Source: Pseudomonadota bacterium
GTDB lineage: Bacteria; Pseudomonadota; Gammaproteobacteria; Burkholderiales; Burkholderiaceae_C
Reading direction: 5' to 3'
Length of the DNA stretch: 64,000 nt
Assembly: GCA_023442945.1 (NCBI GenBank)
Contig: JAEZWW010000113.1
Span: forward strand, 24,379-88,378
Shown here: piece after piece, positions 41,347 through 50,963 of the stretch
Position numbering within the stretch: position 1 is the first letter of the stretch
How the letters are laid out: every line of letters begins with the position of its first letter
Position numbers and translations under genes: made by a program
The notes under the pieces: model-generated
The model's database searches: none
The model's input: only the letters and a program-made list of their open reading frames with translations
What the model was told of the DNA's origin: nothing

Positions 41347-42558
41347 TCAGTGGCTCCGCGCGGGGGCGGCCGCGGCGGCGTTGCCCAGGGCCAGCAGGGA
41401 TTCGTCCACGCGCGGCAGATCGGCCGAACGGGTCTGCGCCTGCACCTCCTGCAGCAAGGTGGCGGCGGCCTGCGTGCGGCGCGAGGCGGCGTCGAACCAG
41501 GTGCCCAGCGCGGTGCTGGCGGCGGCCAGGTCGCTGCGCGCGGCCTCGTACTGGCGCGCCAGAATGCCTAAGCGCGCGCCCTGCAGGCGCAGCTTGAGGT
41601 TTTCGCGCACGAAGAAGGCCTGGTCGGGGCTGAGCATGGTGGCTTCGGGCCGTTCGACCCGGCTGACGCGCAGCAGGCCTTCGGCTTCGCCCTGCACGTC
41701 GGCCCACAGGCGCTCCCACCAACTGCTGGGTTCGGGGTGGACGGGTTCGCGCGTGCGGGCCACGCCGCTGGGTCGGCCGACCGCGTTGGCGACCGGCAGG
41801 TCGTCGGCCTGGCGCAGCAACTGGTCGATGCGGCCCAGCAGGCCCGCGGTGTCGGCCACGGTCGCGGCCTTGACGCGTTCCAGGTCGCGCGTGACGGCGC
41901 GCGCCACCGGCACCAGGCGCGGGTCCTGCGCGCGCGCCAGGCGCCGCTCGGCGGTGCGCAGCGCGGCCAGCAGGGGTTCGGTGCTGCCGGTCAACTGGGT
42001 CTGGTCCTGCGCCAGGCGCAGTGCGGTTTCCAGGTCGACCGCCAGGTTTTCATCGCGGGCGCGCGACGCGGTCTGGGCCAGCGCTTCCAGCTGCGTGCGG
42101 TAGGCCGCCATGTCGGCCACGCGGGCGTCCAGCGCGGCCAGCTTGGCGGCGGTGTCGCGCACGGCTTCGTCGGCCTGGCGGGCCAGCGCGCGTGCTTCGA
42201 CCGACTGGCTGCCGGCGTCGGCGTTCTGGCGTGCCAGCGCTTCCTGCATGCCGTTGACCTTTTGCCACAGCAGCACGGCCACCGTCAGCGCCACGATGGC
42301 GATCATCCAGCCGGCGACCACGGCCGGTTGCAGCGCGCTGCGCGGGGGTGGCGCGCCGTCGGACCCGGCGGCGGCCATGGGGGGCGGCGCGGGCGGAACA
42401 ACAGGAGGGGCGACCGGCGCGGGCGCGGACGGCCAAGCTTCCGCGGCAACGGGGTGGGCGACGGTTGGCGGGAGCCCATCGCCCGGAGCGCCCGGCGCCT
42501 GGGGCACCGACGGCAGCGCGGGGGGCGTCGTCGAGGTGTCGGAATCAGGCGTCGTCAT
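41347..42558 (-). CDS. HemX-like membrane protein (uroporphyrinogen-III C-methyltransferase family name)
   Basis: A 403-residue protein. It has a Pro/Ala-rich cytoplasmic N-terminus (residues 1-75), a single membrane helix (about residues 80-102, VVAGWMIAIVALTVAVLLW) and a long helical, coiled-coil-like periplasmic part containing the HemX signature WWERLWADVQGEAEGLLRV. Despite the database name it lacks the methyltransferase fold and is believed to be a scaffold for tetrapyrrole enzymes. Its start overlaps hemD by 14 bases. Because it lacks methyltransferase motifs it is not a substitute for the missing nirE. Confidence 0.88.
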   Translation of the reverse strand: MTTPDSDTSTTPPALPSVPQAPGAPGDGLPPTVAHPVAAEAWPSAPAPVAPPVVPPAPPPMAAAGSDGAPPPRSALQPAVVAGWMIAIVALTVAVLLWQKVNGMQEALARQNADAGSQSVEARALARQADEAVRDTAAKLAALDARVADMAAYRTQLEALAQTASRARDENLAVDLETALRLAQDQTQLTGSTEPLLAALRTAERRLARAQDPRLVPVARAVTRDLERVKAATVADTAGLLGRIDQLLRQADDLPVANAVGRPSGVARTREPVHPEPSSWWERLWADVQGEAEGLLRVSRVERPEATMLSPDQAFFVRENLKLRLQGARLGILARQYEAARSDLAAASTALGTWFDAASRRTQAAATLLQEVQAQTRSADLPRVDESLLALGNAAAAAPARSH

Positions 42559-43369
42559 GCAGCGATTTTATCGACGCGGCCACGGCCTCCAGCGTTGGCC
42601 GCGTTGCCGTGACGGACCCAAAGCCCGCCGCCTGCGCCGCTTCGGCGATGCGCGGGTGCGTGGCCAGGGCGCGCGCGCCGCGCCAGTCCTGCGCCGGCAG
42701 GCACTGGCACAGGTTGGCAATCGCTTCCGAGCTGCTGAACAGCCACAGGCTGCCGTCCTGCGCCGCGGCCTGGGCGCGCGCGGCCCAGGCGCCATCGGCC
42801 GCAGGGGGCTGGCGGCGGTAGGCGGCGACTTCCTGCACCACCGCGCCAGCGGCGCGCAGCTGCGTGGCCAGCCAGGCGCGGCCGTTGGGTTCGCCCTGGG
42901 CATCGCCGCCGCGCACGATCAGCACGCGCAGGCCGGGGCGCACCTGCGTGCTGACCTGCGCCCACAGGGATTCGGAATCGAACTGCGGCGCGTCGGCCGC
43001 CGGTTCGTCGATGCGCTGGGGCGGCCAGCCGGCTTCGACCAGGGCCGCCGTGGTGCCCGGCCCAGGTGACCATGCTCTTGTTTCAGTAGCTGGCCGCGCA
43101 ATCTGCTGTAAGGCCAGCGGCGGATTTGACTCAAAAAACCCGCGCACGGCATTGGGGCTGACAAACATCGCCACGGCGAAGTCGGCGAGCCCAGCAAGGG
43201 CCGCGGCCAGCACCGGCGAATCCTGCACGGGCACGATGTCGATCAGCGGCAGCGCTTCGGCCGCAATGCCTTGCGCCGCCAGCGCCTGGACCCAGCGCGC
43301 AGCTTCGGGCGCCGGGCGGGTGACCAGGACGCGGGGCGCGCTGGTCAAGGGCGGCGTGGCGTGGCTCAA
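42545..43369 (-). CDS. hemD: uroporphyrinogen-III synthase HemD with a repeat-derived insert
   Basis: A 274-residue enzyme that closes hydroxymethylbilane with ring-D inversion to uroporphyrinogen III. Visible family features are VLVTRPAPEAARW at the N-terminus, MFVSPNAVRGFFE, WSPGPGTTAALVEAG and VAAYRRQPP. Residues about 78-98 (NPPLALQQIARPATETR) are encoded by an almost complete family A repeat, precisely between the SPNAV block and the PGPGT block, where the protein normally has a variable surface linker. The frame is preserved, so the protein is probably active. It overlaps hemC by four bases (ATGA) and hemX by 14. Confidence 0.92.
   Translation of the reverse strand: MSHATPPLTSAPRVLVTRPAPEAARWVQALAAQGIAAEALPLIDIVPVQDSPVLAAALAGLADFAVAMFVSPNAVRGFFESNPPLALQQIARPATETRAWSPGPGTTAALVEAGWPPQRIDEPAADAPQFDSESLWAQVSTQVRPGLRVLIVRGGDAQGEPNGRAWLATQLRAAGAVVQEVAAYRRQPPAADGAWAARAQAAAQDGSLWLFSSSEAIANLCQCLPAQDWRGARALATHPRIAEAAQAAGFGSVTATRPTLEAVAASIKSLHDDA
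43077..43138 (-). repeat. family A repeat inside hemD
   Basis: On the minus strand: AGTCAAATCCGCCGCTGGCC, then TTGCGCGGCCAGCTACTGAAA. It is a full copy, in frame and without a stop. Confidence 0.92.
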
Positions 43370-44286
43370 CGGGCGCCGCCGGCACCCAGCGCCTCGGCCA
43401 CGCGCTGGCCCAGGGCTTCGGCATCGGCCAGGGTGGTGACGTCGCCTTCGGCTTCGGCGCGGACCAACTGTGGCGCGCCTTCCGGGTCGCCCCAGGCGCC
43501 GCGCAGATGCAGGCGCTGCCCGGCCAGCGTGGCGTGCGCGGCCAGCGGCATCGAGCAGCTGCCGCCCAGCGCGCGGCTGACGGCGCGCTCGGCCGCGACC
43601 GCCAGCCAGGTCGGCAGGTCGACCAGCGGCGCCAGCGCGTCGGCCACGTCGCTGCGGTCGGCACGAATTTCAATGCCCAGCGCGCCCTGCCCGGCCGCGG
43701 GTAGCATCTCGTCGGTGCTGAAGGTGTGGCGGATGCGCTCGCCCAAACCCAGGCGCTTCAAGCCCGCGGCGGCCAGCACGATGCCGGCGTACTGCCCCTC
43801 GTCCAGCTTGCGCAAACGGGTGTCCAGGTTGCCGCGCAGTGGCTCGATGCGGACATCTTCTCGCTTCAGTTTTGAGAGCGCCTCGCGCAGCAGCACCGTG
43901 CGCCGCAGGCTGGAAGTACCAATGACGGCGTTCGGCGGCAAGTCCGCCAGACCGGCGCAACCGGCCGACACCCAGGCGTCGCGCGGGTCTTCACGCTGCA
44001 TGACGCAGGCCAGGGCAAAACCGGCGGGCAGTTCCATCGGCACGTCTTTGAGCGAATGCACGGCCAGCTGTGCGCGCCCCTCGTCCAACGCCGTTTCCAG
44101 CTCTTTGACGAACAGGCGTTTGCCGCCGACCTTGCTCAACGTGCGGTCCAGGATCTGATCGCCGCGCGTGGTCATGCCCAGCAGATCGACGCTGTGGCCT
44201 TGTGCGCCCAGCAGCGCCTGCACATGCTCGGCCTGCCACAGGGCAAGGCGGCTTTCACGGGTGGCAATGGTCAGCAGCAAGGGCAT
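43366..44286 (-). CDS. hemC: hydroxymethylbilane synthase (porphobilinogen deaminase)
   Basis: A 306-residue enzyme that polymerises four porphobilinogens. Conserved blocks are TIATRESRLALWQAEHV, LFVKELETALDEG, AVHSLKDVPMELP, IGTSSLRR and RGNLDTRLRKLDEG. The dipyrromethane cofactor is carried on Cys244 in LGGSCSMPLAAHA. ATG 44286 begins MPLLLTIATRE, as expected. It is the first of four overlapping hem genes and lies downstream of algR and a duplicated membrane protein gene; the algZ-algR-hemC order is also seen in Pseudomonas. Confidence 0.96.
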   Translation of the reverse strand: MPLLLTIATRESRLALWQAEHVQALLGAQGHSVDLLGMTTRGDQILDRTLSKVGGKRLFVKELETALDEGRAQLAVHSLKDVPMELPAGFALACVMQREDPRDAWVSAGCAGLADLPPNAVIGTSSLRRTVLLREALSKLKREDVRIEPLRGNLDTRLRKLDEGQYAGIVLAAAGLKRLGLGERIRHTFSTDEMLPAAGQGALGIEIRADRSDVADALAPLVDLPTWLAVAAERAVSRALGGSCSMPLAAHATLAGQRLHLRGAWGDPEGAPQLVRAEAEGDVTTLADAEALGQRVAEALGAGGAR

Positions 44287-44387
44287 GGCAAGGCAGATTG
44301 ATTCAGAAATCGGGAATCGGCAATGGTACCGCTGGGCTCCCAGGCGGTGCGTGCGGCAGATCAAGCTGCTGCCAGGCGGCGGGGCGC

Positions 44388-45185
44388 TCAGCGCGCGTTG
44401 GGCCAATCGACTTGCGCGGGGCCGTGCGCCGCTGAGGCGACCGTCCGTCGGTGGCTGCCGCGCATGGCACGCGGCACCAGCACAAACCACTGCAGGTAAC
44501 CGCACAGCGCGTACAGCGGCGCGGTCAGCAGAAGCACATCCGCGCGGGGCCCATCGGTGAACCACGTCGCCAACCACGCGGCCAGCGCCGCTAGCGCACC
44601 GAGTGGAAATGTCAGCACGCTCGCCACCCAAGCGCCTGCCAGGCTGGCTACGGCGTCGCGCAAGTCGAGCCGCGCCACCGGCCAGCCCCCATCTGGCGCC
44701 ATGTGCGTCGCAGCCATCGGCGCGGCACAGACCAGCAGGCACACGGCGACGTAGGCCGCGCAAACCCAGCGCCTTGACCCGCTGGCGCGCGCTGCGCCTG
44801 GCGCTTCAAGCGGCTCCGTACGCTGGCCGCGTAACCAGCGCGGCACCAGCACATACCACTGCAGATAGCCGCACAGCGCATACAGCGGAGCCACCGCCAA
44901 CAGTGCCTCAGTCGGCGTCAGCCAGCCCATGTACGGAGGCACCAGGAACACGAGCGCGACCAGCGCGCCCAGGGGGTAGGTCAGCACCGCCATGGCCAGG
45001 GTGCCCCAAGTGGCGGCGACGGCATCGGAGACATAGGGTTCCGCCCCATCCGGCCAGTGCCAGGCGAACAGCCCGAACAGAATGGGGAGCGGCGCCAGGC
45101 ACGCCAGCAGGCACAGCGCGACGTAGGTCTTGCGCCCGATCCGCCAGTCCCACACGGACGAGCGCGCCCTGCCCGGCTCAGCCAC
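44388..45185 (-). CDS. internally duplicated multi-helix membrane protein, unknown
   Basis: A 265-residue membrane protein of unknown family built from two copies of one module. The first (about residues 15-120) ends VAPLYALCGYLQWYVLVPRWLRG; the second (about residues 140-245) ends TAPLYALCGYLQWFVLVPRAMRG. Each has about three membrane helices and a TYPLGAL/TFPLGAL motif. Its start overlaps the algR stop by eight bases, so it is coupled to the two-component system and precedes hemC by 101 bases. Pseudomonas has no gene I know of at this place. It could be a sensor partner or a transporter-like protein; nothing shows which. Confidence 0.8.
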   Translation of the reverse strand: MAEPGRARSSVWDWRIGRKTYVALCLLACLAPLPILFGLFAWHWPDGAEPYVSDAVAATWGTLAMAVLTYPLGALVALVFLVPPYMGWLTPTEALLAVAPLYALCGYLQWYVLVPRWLRGQRTEPLEAPGAARASGSRRWVCAAYVAVCLLVCAAPMAATHMAPDGGWPVARLDLRDAVASLAGAWVASVLTFPLGALAALAAWLATWFTDGPRADVLLLTAPLYALCGYLQWFVLVPRAMRGSHRRTVASAAHGPAQVDWPNAR

Positions 45186-45939
45186 GCGCGGCGGGCTCGC
45201 CCAGGGCCTCGCGCAGCGCGGCGACCTGGCGGCGCGAGACCATCAAGGTCTCGTCGATGCCCGCCAGCTGCACGGCCCAGCCGTCGCCCTCGTCGGGGTC
45301 GTTTTGGCGCACCAGGGCGCGGATGGCGTCGCGCGCCACCAGCGCGTTGCGGTGGATGCGCACGAACTGCGTGGGCAGGCGCTCGGCCAGCTGCGCCAGG
45401 CTGTCGTCCAGCACGTAACTGGCGGCGGCCGTGCGCACGGTGATGTATTTCAGCTCGGCCTTGAGGTAGAGCACCTCGTGCACCGGCACGCGCACGGTGC
45501 GGCCACGTTCGTGGATCAGCAGCCATTGGTCTGGTGCCGAATCGGCCTCTGGCCCTACAGGGATCTGCGCAAGCCGCTCCACTTTTTGTAGTGCCGCCTG
45601 CAAGCGTTCGCGCCGTACCGGCTTGGTGAGGTAGTCGACCGCGTCGATTTCAAAGGCCTTGACCGCGTGTTCGGCGTGCGCGGTGACGAAGACCACGGCC
45701 GGCGGCTGCGGCAGCCGCGCCAGCGCTTCGGCCAGGGCGATGCCGTCCACGCCCGGCATGTGGATGTCGAGCAGAACAACGTCGCAGCGCGTCTGGCGCA
45801 CCAGGGCCAGCGCTTCGGCGGCGCAGTCGGCCTCGCCCACCACCGTGGCGGCCGGCGCCTGGCAATCGCCCAGCAGCGTGCGCAGGCGCGCGCGGGCCAG
45901 GGGCTCGTCATCAACGATCAACACGTTCAGGGCATGCAT
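45178..45939 (-). CDS. LytTR-type response regulator (AlgR-like)
   Basis: A 253-residue response regulator. It has a receiver domain (residues 1-115) with acidic pocket D10D11 and phosphoacceptor Asp58 in LLDIHMPG, and a C-terminal LytTR DNA-binding domain (about residues 145-245, ending IDETLMVSRRQVAALREAL). The linker between them (about residues 116-134) is encoded by a family A repeat, antisense to its usual reading. ATG 45939 is the first codon of the receiver. It forms a pair with the sensor kinase gene 136 bases upstream. Regulators of this type control exopolysaccharide, motility or alginate in other bacteria. Confidence 0.9.
   Translation of the reverse strand: MHALNVLIVDDEPLARARLRTLLGDCQAPAATVVGEADCAAEALALVRQTRCDVVLLDIHMPGVDGIALAEALARLPQPPAVVFVTAHAEHAVKAFEIDAVDYLTKPVRRERLQAALQKVERLAQIPVGPEADSAPDQWLLIHERGRTVRVPVHEVLYLKAELKYITVRTAAASYVLDDSLAQLAERLPTQFVRIHRNALVARDAIRALVRQNDPDEGDGWAVQLAGIDETLMVSRRQVAALREALGEPAARG
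45538..45592 (+). repeat. family A repeat in the algR linker codons
   Basis: ATCGGCCTCTGGCCCTACAG, then ATCTGCGCAAGCCGCTCC and TTTTTGTAG. It is nearly identical in its right half to 5044-5086 and lies in frame on the antisense strand. Confidence 0.9.
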
Positions 45940-46075
45940 GGCTGCCGGACCTCCTCTCCCAGACTCGCAGGCGCGGCGCGCGCCTGTCCCGCGGCGAGTC
46001 TGCCCCAGGCCGTGGCGCTGCCGGCGCCAAGTTGGCGTGCCGCCAACGCCCACGGCGCGAAAGCCGTGACCCGCG

Positions 46076-47134
46076 TCACACCCGTGTCGCTTTCTGGGGC
46101 ATGGGCACTTCGATGCGCGCCTGGTAAACCCCATCGACCAGCGCCGTGCGAAAGCTGCCGTGCAGGTCGTGCAGCAGCTTGAGGCGCGCGCGCACGTTGG
46201 CCAGGGCAATGCCGTGCCCCGCTTCGCCCTGCCCGGCCGGCACGGTGTTGGTGACCTTGATCAACGCGATGGCGCCGCGCACCTGGGTCGACACGCGCAG
46301 GTGCGCGCCCTGCGGGCTGGGCTCCACGCCATGCTTGACGGCGTTTTCCACCAGCGGTTGCAGGATCAGCGGCGGCAGGTGGGCGGCGTTGGCGCGCTCG
46401 TCGATCGACCATTCGACCTTCAGGCGGCGGCCAAAGCGCACCTGCTCGATCTCCAGGTAGCGGCGCGCCAGCTCGATCTCCTGCCCGACGGTGGAGCTGC
46501 CTTCCTGGTCGTTCAGCGCGTGGCGGAACAGGTCGGCCAGGTCCTCCAGCACCAGCTCGGCCTTGGCCGGCTCGGCCCGGACCAGGGCGATGGCGGTGTT
46601 GAGCGTGTTGAACAGAAAGTGCGGGCGGATGCGCGACTGCAGCTCGGCCAGCCGCGCCGTCGTGGCCGCAGGCGTGCGCCCCCGCACCCGCCAGACCAGC
46701 GCCGCCATCAACCCCGCGGCCAGCAGCGCCCCCGTGCAGGCGCTGGCCAGCCACGGTGGCGATTGGGTCAGCTGCAGCAGCGCCAGCATGGCGCAGGCGT
46801 ACAAACCAGCCAGCGCCCCCAGGCCAATGCCGGCCGCGGTCTGCCAGCCCTCGCCCAGGCGCGCCAGCGGCCGTTTGAAGGCGCAGCCAATGATCAGCCA
46901 CAGCAGCGTCGCGGGCAGCGCGCCGCCTGTCAGCAAGGCCAGGCGCGACAGCCAGTCGGTCAGCCCCGTGGCCAGGTACATGACCGCCACCGCCAGCACC
47001 ACTTCCACATACAGGACGGCGCGCAGCACCACGCCGACTTGACAGGCGTCAAACACCAGCACCGGCGCGGGCGGCGCTGGGGCGCGGCGCCGGGTGCGGT
47101 CGTTGAAGGTCGATAGAATTTGGGAATCGTCCAT
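46076..47134 (-). CDS. sensor histidine kinase, LytS/AlgZ (FimS) type
   Basis: A 352-residue inner-membrane kinase with four predicted membrane helices in the N-terminal half (about residues 35-155), a short linker, and a His_kinase (PF06580-type) domain. The phosphoacceptor is His172 in SRIRPHFLFNTLN. The ATP-binding part has PLILQPLVENAVKHG and GHGIALANVRARL. The start MDDSQILSTF is preferred to a longer frame that would enter the divergent argH promoter. It partners the LytTR regulator downstream and is divergent from argH, an arrangement shared with Pseudomonas. Confidence 0.9.
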   Translation of the reverse strand: MDDSQILSTFNDRTRRRAPAPPAPVLVFDACQVGVVLRAVLYVEVVLAVAVMYLATGLTDWLSRLALLTGGALPATLLWLIIGCAFKRPLARLGEGWQTAAGIGLGALAGLYACAMLALLQLTQSPPWLASACTGALLAAGLMAALVWRVRGRTPAATTARLAELQSRIRPHFLFNTLNTAIALVRAEPAKAELVLEDLADLFRHALNDQEGSSTVGQEIELARRYLEIEQVRFGRRLKVEWSIDERANAAHLPPLILQPLVENAVKHGVEPSPQGAHLRVSTQVRGAIALIKVTNTVPAGQGEAGHGIALANVRARLKLLHDLHGSFRTALVDGVYQARIEVPMPQKATRV

Positions 47135-47252
47135 GGGTCCCGTCAGTGGCGCCCCAGTGTAGGCCGTGCCCCCGCGCGTTGGTCCGCCCAGGCGCACCGC
47201 CCGTCGATTCGCCACGCCGGCCGCACGGTCTTTTATTCAGATTCCCCAACGC

Positions 47253-48686
<1,434 letters not shown>

Positions 48687-48939
48687 GTTTTGCGCTTAAC
48701 AATCGGGAACACGTTTTCGCGGACTGCAACCGGGATCTGCCCGAAGGGCGACCATACTTGGCGGGTGAGCGCGATACGCTTTGGCCCTGCGTACGCCGCC
48801 CGGCCCACCGTGCGCGAACACGGTCGTCCGCCGCAAGCTGTCAAGACGTGGCGTTCGGGCTCAAATTTCCGCCTCAGTCGACTCGCTTGACTTACTCGGG
48901 CGCTTCCTCCCTTTTATCTTTCAGACGACGTCATACGCC

Positions 48940-49953
48940 ATGAGCAAGTCCATTTTGGTCACCGGTGGGACCGGCTATATTGGATCACACACCACAGTGC
49001 AACTGTTGAACGCCGGGTTCTCGGTTGTTATTTTGGACAATCTTTCCAACAGCCGCGCGTCTGTGGTTCAACGCATTGAACGCATTTCAGGCAAATGTGT
49101 TGAATTTATAGAGGGGGACATTCGCGACCCTTTCGCTGTCCGCAAAACCCTCGCCGCCACACCTTTTCATGCTGTGCTGCATTTTGCGGGCCTCAAAGCC
49201 GTGGGCGAAAGCGAGGCCGAGCCACTCAAGTACTACGCGAACAACGTTGTCGGCAGTGAAATCCTGCTTGAGGAAATGCAACGGGCCGGCCTGTATTCTC
49301 TGGTTTTTTCTTCTTCCGCCACGGTTTACGGCAATCCCGGATACACTAAATACCGGGAAGACACGCCATTGGCACCGGAAAACGTCTATGGCCGAACCAA
49401 GCGGATGGTTGAGGACATGCTGAGAGATATCAAGAAATCCGATGACCGGTGGCGGGTGGCGTTGCTGCGGTATTTCAATCCGGTCGGCGCGCATGAAAGC
49501 GGTCAGCTTGGAGAAGCGCCGAATGGCATCCCGAACAACCTGATGCCGTATATTGCGCAAGTCGCCGCCGGCGCGCGGTCTGAACTCTCAGTTTTTGGCG
49601 ACGATTACCCCACGCCGGACGGCACGGGCCTGCGGGATTACATCCACGTCGAAGACCTCGCGCGCGGCCACCTCGCGGCTTTGTTGCACCTTGAGAGCCA
49701 CCCGGAATTGCTCACAGTCAATCTCGGGACCGGGCAGCCCTACAGTGTTCTACAAATGGTGGAGGCCTTCGCCAACGCCTCCGGCAAGCAGATTCCCTAC
49801 CGCATGGCGCCGCGTCGCTCCGGTGATCTGGCCGAGTATTTCGCGGACCCCAGCTATGCCAAGCAGGCCTTGAATTGGGAAGCGATGCTGGGGATTGACC
49901 GAATGTGTCAGGACACCTGGCGCTGGCAATGCAATGGCCAGGAGAGTGAATGA
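48940..49953 (+). CDS. galE: UDP-glucose 4-epimerase
   Basis: A 337-residue short-chain dehydrogenase-like epimerase that interconverts UDP-glucose and UDP-galactose. The NAD motif is VTGGTGYIGSH at residue 7, followed by VILDNLSNS. The catalytic Ser/Tyr/Lys lie in FSSSATVYG and in ENVYGRTKRMVED, where Y-x3-K is present. It starts a five-gene cassette with lower GC and more AT-rich codons than the flanks, and its stop overlaps the next gene by four bases. It probably supplies a galactose-type donor for the cassette. Confidence 0.94.
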   Translation: MSKSILVTGGTGYIGSHTTVQLLNAGFSVVILDNLSNSRASVVQRIERISGKCVEFIEGDIRDPFAVRKTLAATPFHAVLHFAGLKAVGESEAEPLKYYANNVVGSEILLEEMQRAGLYSLVFSSSATVYGNPGYTKYREDTPLAPENVYGRTKRMVEDMLRDIKKSDDRWRVALLRYFNPVGAHESGQLGEAPNGIPNNLMPYIAQVAAGARSELSVFGDDYPTPDGTGLRDYIHVEDLARGHLAALLHLESHPELLTVNLGTGQPYSVLQMVEAFANASGKQIPYRMAPRRSGDLAEYFADPSYAKQALNWEAMLGIDRMCQDTWRWQCNGQESE

Positions 49954-50963
49954 CGGATTTCAACGAGCGCGCTGTTCGGCTACCGCTGATTTCGGTTGTC
50001 ATCCCGTGCTTTAACGAAGAGGAAGTCATCAGCGAAACAGTGCGCCGTTTGCGCAAGCTGTGCGACGATCTGACCGATTTCCGCACCGAGTTGATCTTCG
50101 TCGACGACGGCAGTCGTGATCGCACCCGCGCGCTGCTGAGGCAAGCAGCGGCCGACGATCCGCGTATCCGTTTAGTGGCCTTTGCCCGCAATTTTGGACA
50201 TCAGATCGCGGTAACGGCCGGCCTCGATACGGCGCAAGGCGATGCGATCGTCCTGATTGACGCCGACCTTCAGGATCCGCCGGAGCTCATCCCGGAAATG
50301 CTCAAGAAGTGGCAAGAAGGCTACGACGTGGTGTACGGGACGCGCACTGAACGGCCCGGCGAGTCGGCCTTCAAGCTGGCCACGGCACGGGCGTTCTACA
50401 GGATCTTGAACAGGCTGTCCGACGTGCCCATTCCCTTGGACACGGGCGACTTTCGGTTGGTCAGCAAGGTCGTTGCCAACCAACTCAGGGCGATGCCCGA
50501 GCGGGACAGGTTCGTGCGCGGAATGGTCAGCTGGGTGGGCTTCAAGCAGATCCCATTGCCCTACGCGCGTGCCGAGCGGTTTGCCGGGTCAACAAAATAC
50601 CCTCTCAAGAAGATGCTGCGTTTTGCGACCGACGGCATTCTTTCTTTTTCAACCAAGCCACTGCAAATATCGATTGGCCTGGGCATGTTCTGCGCCATTC
50701 TTGCGATTATTGGCATTCTGTACAGCCTGTATCTCAGAATGTTCACCTCGCATTGGGTCGAAGGCTGGACCGCACTCATGATCACCATCCTTTTTTTGGG
50801 TGGCGTCCAACTGATCAGCATTGGCATACTGGGCGAGTACGTCGGCCGCATATACAACGAATCCAAGCAACGTCCTTTGTACATTGTCGAAGAATATCTG
50901 GGATTTCCGACTGACGGCGACCCAAAGACCAACAAGCGAAACTCCGACGCCAACCGCCGATGA
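49950..50963 (+). CDS. GT2 polyprenyl-phosphate glycosyltransferase (GtrB/DPM1-like)
   Basis: A 337-residue family-2 glycosyltransferase of the dolichyl-phosphate mannose synthase/GtrB type, which loads a sugar onto undecaprenyl phosphate at the cytoplasmic face. The catalytic GT-A domain has VVIPCFNEEEVI, FVDDGSRDRT and the DADLQDPPE (DXD-like) motif, then TGDFRLVSK. Two C-terminal membrane helices (about residues 230-252 and 263-290) end in the typical GEYVGRIYNESKQRPLYIVEE. It overlaps galE and the next gene by four bases each (ATGA). Confidence 0.93.
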   Translation: MTDFNERAVRLPLISVVIPCFNEEEVISETVRRLRKLCDDLTDFRTELIFVDDGSRDRTRALLRQAAADDPRIRLVAFARNFGHQIAVTAGLDTAQGDAIVLIDADLQDPPELIPEMLKKWQEGYDVVYGTRTERPGESAFKLATARAFYRILNRLSDVPIPLDTGDFRLVSKVVANQLRAMPERDRFVRGMVSWVGFKQIPLPYARAERFAGSTKYPLKKMLRFATDGILSFSTKPLQISIGLGMFCAILAIIGILYSLYLRMFTSHWVEGWTALMITILFLGGVQLISIGILGEYVGRIYNESKQRPLYIVEEYLGFPTDGDPKTNKRNSDANRR

